Shown in pieces: positions 1 through 4,307 of a stretch of DNA of 6,360 bases (positions within the stretch are counted from its first letter, which is position 1; each line of letters begins with the position of its first letter). Both the position numbers and the translations under genes were made by a program. Source of the DNA: Chloroflexota bacterium. GTDB taxonomy: Bacteria; Chloroflexota; Anaerolineae; B4-G1; SLSP01. Location: the NCBI GenBank assembly GCA_009908585.1, contig JAAAOZ010000082.1, positions 1 to 6,360 on the forward strand. The letters run 5' to 3'. The notes below the pieces were generated by a model. It saw only the letters and a list, made by a program, of their open reading frames with translations, searched no databases and was not told where the DNA came from.

Positions 1-81
1 GAACTTCTCGGTGTCGATGTGGACGCCATCCGCGCGCGGGCGCACGCGGCGGCGGAGCGCTTGTGGCAGGCGGCGGCATAG
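1..81 (+). CDS. C-terminal end of an upstream gene, possibly an amidohydrolase (5' truncated)
   Basis: Frame 1 is open from the window edge to a TAG at 79-81 and gives 26 residues ending in AHAAAERLWQAAA. It is an amphipathic, Ala/Arg-rich helix. A pattern of Val-Asp, then an acidic residue, then a helix with Arg-Ala...Ala-Ala-Glu-Arg-Leu-Trp is common at the extreme C terminus of TRZ/ATZ-type amidohydrolases (cytosine, guanine or adenosylhomocysteine deaminase-like enzymes). That is recognition of style from a very short tail, and other helical C termini would look similar. The reading frame itself is well supported: codon use is GC-rich like the neighbouring genes, and a non-coding repeat region follows. 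The gene is separated from the dehydrogenase operon by 306 bases, so it is probably a separate transcription unit. Confidence 0.6.
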   Translation, partial: ELLGVDVDAIRARAHAAAERLWQAAA

Positions 82-160
82 AAATAGCGCAGTTCTCCGG
101 TCGTGATATGCCGTCTGGCGGGCTTGGACGGGATGCCCGTTACACCTTTGACGAAATAGA

Positions 161-212
161 GGTCCGGCGACTGAAGTCGCGGCAACACCTACGAAGTCGG
201 CCTTCGCCGACT
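161..212 (+). repeat. Two-hairpin interspersed repeat, copy 1
   Basis: Hairpin A is GCGACT (167-172), loop GA, AGTCGC (175-180). Two further pairs (CC 164-165 with GG 181-182) follow after a bulged G166. Hairpin B is AGTCGGC (194-200), loop CTTC, GCCGACT (205-211 or one base later by eye). A short linker joins the two hairpins. A second copy lies inverted at 313-365, about 70 percent identical by manual alignment. The linker (ACACCTACGAAGTC-like) and the loops are the conserved parts. Such REP-like hairpin pairs recur in intergenic regions of Chloroflexota and some cyanobacterial and acidobacterial genomes, from memory. A REP-type element mobilised in trans is the most likely nature. Confidence 0.75.
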
Positions 213-266
213 CTCTGGGCACTTTTCAGCTACGATTCACTGCAAATTCGCCAGTTAAATGCTTGT

Positions 267-305
267 TTTGTACCTTGAATTTGCATTTGTACTTTGAATT
301 TCAAA
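267..305. promoter_or_regulatory. AT-rich direct repeat and palindrome upstream of the E1 operon (candidate regulatory site)
   Basis: TTTGTACCTTGAATTT at 267-282 recurs as TTTGTACTTTGAATTT at 286-301, with one mismatch and a 19-bp period. The second copy runs into a 13-bp palindrome, TTTGAA-T-TTCAAA (293-305). The block is strongly AT-rich within a GC-rich genome and lies 83-121 bases ahead of the E1 alpha start. It could be a transcription-factor site or part of the promoter, or the AT-rich core between two inverted hairpin repeats. I could not fit a convincing -35/-10 pair. Confidence 0.35.
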
Positions 306-312
306 AGAGCCT

Positions 313-365
313 AGTCGCCGAAGGGCGACTTTGTAATGGTGGCACGCGGTTTCAACCGCCGTGCT
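313..365 (-). repeat. Two-hairpin interspersed repeat, copy 2 (inverted)
   Basis: On the + strand, hairpin B is AGTCGCC (313-319), loop GAAG, GGCGACT (324-330). Hairpin A is GCACGCGGTT (342-351), loop TC, AACCGC (354-359), bulged C360, GTGC (361-364), a 10-bp stem with one bulge. Read on the minus strand, the order of hairpins, both loops (GA and CTTC) and the single bulged G all match copy 1. Several stem differences are paired and keep the base-pairing. This copy sits in the leader of the E1 alpha gene and ends only 12 bases before its Shine-Dalgarno, so its stem could affect mRNA stability or ribosome access. A GTG at 361 falls inside the stem and is not a credible start. Confidence 0.75.
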
Positions 366-387
366 TACCTGTTTTCAGGAGACATAT

Positions 388-1389
388 ATGAGCGATAAGG
401 AACTTACATCATATTCCAAGGACTTTTTGGCGGAATTGTTCCGCAAGATGGTGCTGGTGCGCGAGTTTGAACTGCGCGCCATCGAGGAGCGGCGCAATGG
501 GCTGATCCCCGGCTTCATTCACTCCTGTGTGGGGCAGGAGGCCTCGGCGGTCGGCGCGACGGCGGCGCTCACGCAGGAGGACGTGATCACCAGCACGCAT
601 CGCGGGCACGGCCATCTGCTGGGCAAGGGCGGCGATCCCAAGTATATGATGGCGGAACTGGCGGCGCGCTCGACGGGCTATTGCCTGGGACGCGGCGGCT
701 CGCTGCATCTCGCCGACTTCGAGTTGGGCATCTTGGGCGCCAACGGCATCGTCGGCGGCGGGATTCCCATCGCGGTGGGGGCCGGGTTGGCCTTCCAGAT
801 GCGCGGGGAGAAGCGAGTATCGCTCTCCTTCTTCGGCGATGGCGCGACGAACGAGGGCGCGTTCCACGAGGCGCTGAATTTGGCCGGCCTCTGGTCGCTG
901 CCCGTGATCTTCCTCTGCGAGAACAATCTCTACGGGGAAGGGACGCCGCAGGATCAGCAGGCGCCCATCGCCGACCTGGCGAAGCGCGCCGAGAGCTACG
1001 GCTTCCCCGGCGAGATCGTCGATGGCAACGATGTGCTGGCCGTCTACGAGGCGACCAAAGCGGCGGCGGCGCGCGCCCGTGCGGGCGAAGGGCCGACGAT
1101 GATCGAGGCCAAGACCTATCGCTTCCGAGGCCATTATGAAGGCGATCCGCAGATCTATCGCAAGCCGGGGGAGATGGCGGAATGGCGCAAGCGCGATCCC
1201 ATCCCCAATTTCCGGCAGCGTTTGTTAGATGCGGGCCTCTTCGATGCCGAAGCCTTGGACGAGATCGAGGCGGACGTCCAGGCGGATTTGGATGAGGCGG
1301 TGGCCTTTGCGGAATCGGCGCCGGCGCCGAAGCCGGAGGAGGCCCTGGCCGGTGTCTACGCTGAGACGCACGATGGCTTGATCTTTTAG
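388..1389 (+). CDS. acoA: TPP-dependent dehydrogenase E1 component, alpha subunit (acetoin/pyruvate dehydrogenase family)
   Basis: A 333-residue alpha chain of a heterotetrameric E1, which binds thiamine diphosphate and decarboxylates or cleaves a 2-oxoacid or acetoin-like substrate in the cytoplasm. The TPP/Mg motif is visible as GDG (150-152) followed by ENN (178-180), in the usual GDG-x26-NN spacing. Other family hallmarks are GFIHSCVGQEA (42-52), the STHRGHGH segment (69-76), GRGGSLH (101-107) and GANGIVGGGIPIAVGAG (117-133). YRFRGHYEGDP (244-254) occupies the position of the phosphorylation loop. The EGDP form is closer to acetoin dehydrogenase alpha chains than to typical pyruvate dehydrogenase (GHSMSDP), which is why I give the acoA-type symbol; the true substrate is unproven. 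The ATG at 388 has AGGAG at 377-381 with 6-nt spacing. An upstream in-frame GTG at 361 lies in a hairpin and is rejected. First gene of the operon; the beta gene starts 20 bases after its stop. Confidence 0.92.
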   Translation: MSDKELTSYSKDFLAELFRKMVLVREFELRAIEERRNGLIPGFIHSCVGQEASAVGATAALTQEDVITSTHRGHGHLLGKGGDPKYMMAELAARSTGYCLGRGGSLHLADFELGILGANGIVGGGIPIAVGAGLAFQMRGEKRVSLSFFGDGATNEGAFHEALNLAGLWSLPVIFLCENNLYGEGTPQDQQAPIADLAKRAESYGFPGEIVDGNDVLAVYEATKAAAARARAGEGPTMIEAKTYRFRGHYEGDPQIYRKPGEMAEWRKRDPIPNFRQRLLDAGLFDAEALDEIEADVQADLDEAVAFAESAPAPKPEEALAGVYAETHDGLIF

Positions 1390-1409
1390 AGGGAATGACA
1401 GAGGAGAAT

Positions 1410-2426
1410 ATGAGTGACAAGAATGTGAACGCGAACATAGAGATGAAAGAGCTATCATTTTCCGAAGCGATACGTGAGGCGATGGTCGAAGAGATGCGCC
1501 GCGATCCCGGCGTCTTTTTGATGGGCGAGGATGTGGGCGTCTTTGGCGGCGTGTGGGGCGTTTCCCATGACATGTTGGATGAGTTCGGGCCGGAGCGAGT
1601 GCGCGATACGCCCATCAGCGAGATCGCGATTGTGGGCACGGGGTTGGGCGCGGCGATGGTAGGGATGCGGCCCATCGTCGAGATTATGTTCGGCGATTTC
1701 CTGATGTGCGCGGGCGACCAGATCGCCAATCAGGTGGCGAAGGCGCGCTTTATGAGCGGCGGCAAGGCCGATGTGCCCCTGACCATCCGCGTGACGACGG
1801 GCGCGCCCGGTTCCTCGGCGGCTCAGCACTCCCAAAGCCCCGAATCGTGGTTTATGAACGTGCCGGGCATCAAAATCGTCACGCCGGCCACCCCGGCGGA
1901 TGCCAAGGGGCTGTTGCGCACGGCCATTCGCGGCGCCGATCCGGTGCTCTTCTTCGAGCCGAAGATGCTCTACGCCGATAAGGGCGCGGCGCCCGACGAC
2001 CCGGACTTCGCCGTCCCCTTCGGCGAGGCGCGCGTCGCGCGCGAGGGCCGTGATGTGACCGTCATCGCCGTCGGCATTATGGTGAAGCACGCGCTGGCAG
2101 CGGCGGCCCAACTCGCCGAGGACGATATCAGCGTCGAGGTCGTTGATCCGCGCACGCTGGTGCCGCTGGATAAGAAGACGCTCATCGACTCCGTCGCGAA
2201 GACCAGTCGCGTCGTCGTGGCCCACGAAGCGCATCTGCGCAGCGGCCCCGGTGCGGAGATCGCGGCGATGTTAGCCGAGGAGGCCATCGAGTACTTAGAT
2301 GGCCCCATCGTCCGCGTCGGCGCGAAGAACGTACCGCTGCCCTACAATCCCGCGCTGGAGAATTACGTCCTGCCCGACGCGAGCGACATCGTGCGGGCGT
2401 TGAAATCGTTCTGGGGCAAAGCATAG
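1410..2426 (+). CDS. acoB: TPP-dependent dehydrogenase E1 component, beta subunit
   Basis: A 338-residue beta chain that pairs with the preceding alpha subunit; both contribute to the TPP site. Visible family motifs are LMGEDVGVFGG (37-47), DTPISEIAIVGTGLG (66-80) with the conserved Glu71 that would activate the TPP aminopyrimidine, AAQHSQSPE (137-145) with active-site His140, the VTPATPADAKGLL segment (157-169), AHEAH (271-275), and the C-terminal VPLPYNPALENYVLPD (308-323). Full length, with no breaks. I chose the ATG at 1410 because GAGGAG (1401-1406) precedes it closely. An ATG at 1395 is in frame but lies ahead of that site. It begins MSDK like the alpha subunit, from similar bases (ATGAGYGAYAAG). 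Alpha and beta are separate chains as in acetoin, branched-chain and Gram-positive-type pyruvate dehydrogenases. No E2 or E3 gene follows in the window, so the acceptor of the acyl or aldehyde unit is unknown. Confidence 0.92.
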   Translation: MSDKNVNANIEMKELSFSEAIREAMVEEMRRDPGVFLMGEDVGVFGGVWGVSHDMLDEFGPERVRDTPISEIAIVGTGLGAAMVGMRPIVEIMFGDFLMCAGDQIANQVAKARFMSGGKADVPLTIRVTTGAPGSSAAQHSQSPESWFMNVPGIKIVTPATPADAKGLLRTAIRGADPVLFFEPKMLYADKGAAPDDPDFAVPFGEARVAREGRDVTVIAVGIMVKHALAAAAQLAEDDISVEVVDPRTLVPLDKKTLIDSVAKTSRVVVAHEAHLRSGPGAEIAAMLAEEAIEYLDGPIVRVGAKNVPLPYNPALENYVLPDASDIVRALKSFWGKA

Positions 2427-2443
2427 AAAACATAGGAGGCAGC

Positions 2444-3211
2444 ATGCAACGTTTCCAAGACAACGTCATCGTCATCACCGGCGGCGCGCGCGGCATTGGT
2501 AAGGCGTGCGCGGAGCGATTCGCCGCCGAGGGAGGGCGCGTGGCCGTGCTGGATATCGACGAGGCGGCGGCCATGTCCACCGCCGAGGCCCTTGATAACG
2601 GACTGGCGATCCAGTGCGACGTGACCGACCGCGACAGCGTGCAAGGCGCCATCGAAGCGGTGCTGGAAGCGTGGGGCCGCGTTGATGTGTTGGTAGCCAA
2701 CGCGGGCGTCTATCGCGGCGCGCCGCTGCCGGAGGTCAGCCTGGAGGATTGGCGTCTGGTGCTGGCGGTGAACCTCACCGGCGTGATGCTTTCCTGCCAG
2801 GCGGTCGCGCCCACGATGATGCAGCAGGCGGGCGGCAGCATCGTGATTATGTCGTCGATGGGTGGGAAGACCTCGTGGCCGGCGACGGCGGCCTACTCGG
2901 CCTCCAAGAGCGGCGAGTTGGGGTTGATGCGCTCGGTGGCGCAGGAGTTGGGGCCGCACAACGTCAACTGCAACGCCGTCTGCTTAGGCCACGCCGATAC
3001 CGAGATGATGCGCGCCGTCGATGTGCGCATCTGCGAGGAGAACGGCTGGGAGCCGGGGACCTATCTCCAGCAGTTAGCAGAGACGAATCCTATGAAACGC
3101 CTGGGCACGGTGGAAGAGACGGCGGCTCTGATCACGTTCTTGGCTTCTGAAGAAGCGCGTTACATCAACGGTCAGGCCATCGAGATCGATGGCGGGTTGT
3201 TAATGTGCTAG
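2444..3211 (+). CDS. Short-chain dehydrogenase/reductase (classical SDR, NAD(H)-type)
   Basis: A 255-residue classical SDR, a cytoplasmic NAD(P)-dependent alcohol/ketone oxidoreductase with a Rossmann fold. The cofactor glycine motif TGGARGIG is at 12-19. Asp37 at the end of the second strand (VLDID) points to NAD(H) over NADP(H). CDV is at 58-60 and the structural NAG at 86-88. The catalytic tetrad is Asn110, Ser138, Tyr151 and Lys155 (YSASK), and the C terminus has the typical INGQAIEIDGG (241-251). One oddity is CLGHADT (180-186), where most relatives have a Pro-Gly. AGGAGG (2434-2439) sits 4 bases before the ATG, and the gap to the E1 beta stop is 17 bases, so it is co-transcribed. The context would suit an acetoin/2,3-butanediol dehydrogenase or a related step feeding the E1, but SDR substrates cannot be read from motifs, and sugar-alcohol or 3-oxoacyl reductase roles remain possible. 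Confidence 0.9.
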   Translation: MQRFQDNVIVITGGARGIGKACAERFAAEGGRVAVLDIDEAAAMSTAEALDNGLAIQCDVTDRDSVQGAIEAVLEAWGRVDVLVANAGVYRGAPLPEVSLEDWRLVLAVNLTGVMLSCQAVAPTMMQQAGGSIVIMSSMGGKTSWPATAAYSASKSGELGLMRSVAQELGPHNVNCNAVCLGHADTEMMRAVDVRICEENGWEPGTYLQQLAETNPMKRLGTVEETAALITFLASEEARYINGQAIEIDGGLLMC

Positions 3212-3224
3212 TTATAGGTACAAT
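3197..3224 (+). promoter_or_regulatory. Candidate sigma70-type promoter for the ECF transporter genes
   Basis: TTGTTA (3197-3202) and TACAAT (3219-3224) are separated by 16 bases. The -10 box differs from TATAAT at one position, and the -35 matches TTGACA at four of six. The -35 lies within the last codons of the SDR gene and the -10 just after its stop. Transcription would begin near 3231, giving a leader of about 140 bases to the S component. This is judged by eye in a lineage whose promoters I do not know. Read-through from the SDR gene is also possible. Confidence 0.35.
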
Positions 3225-3253
3225 AAATGTGTAGTGGAGTAAAACACTCGATT

Positions 3254-3264
3254 AGGAGGTGATC
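3254..3264 (+). promoter_or_regulatory. Extended Shine-Dalgarno sequence in the ECF leader with no normal gene after it
   Basis: AGGAGGTGATC is complementary over 11 bases to the typical bacterial 16S rRNA 3' end (GATCACCTCCT). It is followed by ATG codons at 3275 (ATG AGA TGA), 3280 (ATG AAA TGA) and 3285 (six codons, then TGA at 3303-3305). All three are minimal or tiny frames. No real coding region uses it: the S gene starts 108 bases downstream with its own Shine-Dalgarno. It may be a ribosome standby or pausing site or the remnant of a lost gene start. Confidence 0.4.
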
Positions 3265-3304
3265 GCATAAGACGATGAGATGAAATGAGGGGGGAGATTC
3301 ATTG

Positions 3305-3320
3305 AGACGTTTAAGACGTT
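3305..3320. repeat. Short tandem direct repeat in the ECF leader
   Basis: AGACGTT occurs at 3305-3311 and again at 3314-3320, a 9-bp period. It lies between the candidate promoter and the S component gene. It may be a small operator or chance; nothing else distinguishes it. Confidence 0.3.
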
Positions 3321-3372
3321 ATTGCAGTGCTTTGTTTTCAATTCACGATTATAAAATTCTAAGGAGGGACAA

Positions 3373-4155
3373 ATGTCTAACATTCCATCTGGTGAGGAGC
3401 GACAAGTAGAGTTTTTGGGGGGCGCCTCGATTGACGGCGCGCCGGTCGCCTACATTGTCGTATTGGCTGCTGTGCTTACAGCTCTGTCGTTCATTCCCTT
3501 CTCTGTGGTGTTGGCCTCTGGTGGGAGCTTCCCGATGAGCCAGGGCGTCTTCTCGCTGGTCGGCTGGATCTTGGGGCCGATTGCGGGCGCCGTTGCCAGT
3601 GGCATCGGCGCGCTGATCGGCGTCTTCGTCGCGCCGCACACCGCCGGCGTGCCCGTGGTCACCGTGATCGGGGCCATATCCGCAAGCTTCATCGCCGGGA
3701 CGATGGGTGACAACGAGGAGCGCAAGAATTGGTGGATTCCCATCACTGTATTGGGCGTCATCTGCCTGCTGCTCTTTGCAGGGCGCGCCGTGGTACAGAA
3801 CGGCGTCGGTCTGTGGCCCGCCATCGCGGGATCATTCCTCGATTGGTCGGCGCTCTTGTTGTACGCGCTGCCCACCCGCAAACTGGCCGCCAAGTGGATT
3901 GGCAGTGAGAACATCGGCTTGGTGATCGCGGGCCTCTTCTTGGGGACCTGGTTCACCTTCGGTATGTCGCACTTGATCCAGACCACTATCACCTACTTCA
4001 TGTTCAACTGGCCGGAGGATGTGTGGGTTATGTTGATCCCCGTCATCCCGATGGAGAACCTCTTCCGCTGCTTGATCGGCACCGTCATCGGCGCCGGCGT
4101 GATCGCCGGCCTGCGCGCCATCGGCATCGTCAAGCCCAAGGAAGCCATCTACTAA
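3373..4155 (+). CDS. ECF transporter S component (substrate-binding membrane protein)
   Basis: A 260-residue polytopic membrane protein. A polar N terminus (1-23) is followed by about six hydrophobic segments, roughly 24-48, 58-87, 94-112, 121-142, 147-168 and 181-208, and a C-terminal one at 216-250. Gly/Ala-rich packing is heavy in the second and third (GWILGPIAGAVASGIGALIG at 64-83). The S assignment rests on this topology and on its place directly before an ECF-type double ATPase and T component. The S subunit would bind a vitamin, vitamin precursor or metal and deliver it through the ECF module. The length is somewhat above the usual 180-220 residues. I cannot assign a substrate, and the sequence does not obviously match the ThiT, BioY, RibU or CbiM families. 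AAGGAGGG at 3361-3368 lies 4 bases before the ATG. The leader carries a candidate promoter and an extended Shine-Dalgarno, so expression may be separate from the E1-SDR operon. Confidence 0.8.
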   Translation: MSNIPSGEERQVEFLGGASIDGAPVAYIVVLAAVLTALSFIPFSVVLASGGSFPMSQGVFSLVGWILGPIAGAVASGIGALIGVFVAPHTAGVPVVTVIGAISASFIAGTMGDNEERKNWWIPITVLGVICLLLFAGRAVVQNGVGLWPAIAGSFLDWSALLLYALPTRKLAAKWIGSENIGLVIAGLFLGTWFTFGMSHLIQTTITYFMFNWPEDVWVMLIPVIPMENLFRCLIGTVIGAGVIAGLRAIGIVKPKEAIY

Positions 4156-4164
4156 ATTTAATAT

Positions 4165-4193
4165 GGGTCGGCATACCATTCCGATCTTATTCT
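4165..4193 (+). terminator. Weak hairpin with T-rich tail after the S component (possible partial terminator)
   Basis: GGTCGG (4166-4171) pairs with CCGATC (4181-4186), with one G-U pair and a 9-base loop. It can be extended by one more G-U pair. TTATTCT follows immediately. The stem is short and the tail is interrupted, so at best this is a leaky attenuator that would leave more S than ATPase/T mRNA. ATGG (4163-4166) and CCAT (4176-4179) could form a competing stem. Confidence 0.22.
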
Positions 4194-4218
4194 CAGTAGC
4201 ATCACATACGGCGTACAT

Positions 4219-4276
4219 AAGCTGGTTGCTGGGCCGGATTTATCAGCGTGGCTCTTCAGCGTTCAGCAACCAGCTT
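4219..4276. repeat. Perfect 13-bp inverted repeat between the S and ATPase genes
   Basis: AAGCTGGTTGCTG (4219-4231) pairs perfectly with CAGCAACCAGCTT (4264-4276). The pairing can continue inward through two G-U pairs and a C-G. The loop is about 30 bases and contains TCAGCGT twice (4243-4249 and 4256-4262). No T-run follows on either strand, so it is not a classical terminator. In the transcript it would form a stable stem ending 7 bases before the duplicated ribosome-binding segment. Plausible roles are mRNA processing, 3'-end protection of the S message, or control of ATPase translation. Confidence 0.6.
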
Positions 4277-4283
4277 CAAAAAC

Positions 4284-4303
4284 TTGGAGTCATTTGGAGT
4301 CAT
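4284..4303 (+). repeat. Perfect 10-bp tandem duplication carrying the ATPase ribosome-binding site
   Basis: TTGGAGTCAT is present twice, head to tail (4284-4293 and 4294-4303). Each copy holds a GGAG. The downstream GGAG (4296-4299) is 8 bases from the ATG at 4308, a workable spacing; the upstream one is 18 bases away. It looks like a recent slippage duplication. Because 10 is not a multiple of three, it also argues against coding use of the in-frame upstream extension. Confidence 0.65.
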
Positions 4304-4307
4304 AGTG

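Larger units (their letters stand above)
82..387. other. 306-bp intergenic region with repeats and the leader of the E1 operon
   Basis: No convincing gene lies here. From left to right it holds a 5-bp stem-loop (ACGGG at 128-132 with CCCGT at 136-140, no T-tract), a two-hairpin repeat (161-212), an AT-rich segment with a 16-bp direct repeat (about 247-305), the inverted second copy of the repeat (313-365), and the Shine-Dalgarno of the E1 alpha gene (AGGAG at 377-381). A 71-codon open frame from a GTG at 63 crosses the first repeat. It has no Shine-Dalgarno and reads through palindromes, so I treat it as non-coding. I saw no tRNA, rRNA, CRISPR or recognisable TPP-riboswitch motif. The operon promoter should be in this stretch, but no good -35/-10 pair stands out. 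Confidence 0.7.

Noticed and set aside
128..140. ACGGG/CCCGT stem-loop as terminator of the upstream gene
   Set aside because: The stem is only five base pairs with a 3-base loop, and the T-run needed for intrinsic termination is absent.
63..278. 71-codon + strand frame from a GTG at 63
   Set aside because: It starts inside the upstream gene without a Shine-Dalgarno and reads through the palindromic repeat. The translation resembles no protein.
161..365. CRISPR array or insertion sequence
   Set aside because: There are only two copies, in inverted orientation and diverged. No spacer periodicity, transposase gene or target-site duplication is visible.
361..387. N-terminal extension of E1 alpha from the GTG at 361
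   Set aside because: The GTG is within the hairpin stem of repeat copy 2. The AGGAG at 377-381 positions the ATG at 388, and the extra nine residues are not family-like.
587..1729. Long open frame on the minus strand (380 codons) opposite E1 alpha and E1 beta, plus several shorter minus-strand frames
   Set aside because: Its predicted product is low-complexity, rich in Arg, Pro and Ser, with no recognisable domain. It lies opposite two genes with clear family motifs. Such shadows are expected in GC-rich coding DNA.
3212..3372. TPP or other vitamin riboswitch ahead of the ECF genes
   Set aside because: I looked for the conserved CUGAGA and ACCUGAUCUGGAUAAU-like cores and found neither here nor in 82-387. 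A less familiar riboswitch class cannot be excluded without a covariance search.
4248..4307. 20-residue N-terminal extension of the ECF ATPase from the GTG at 4248
   Set aside because: The codon lies in the loop of the 13-bp inverted repeat, and the frame crosses the 10-bp tandem duplication. The ATG at 4308 has a properly spaced GGAG and matches the normal ABC domain start.
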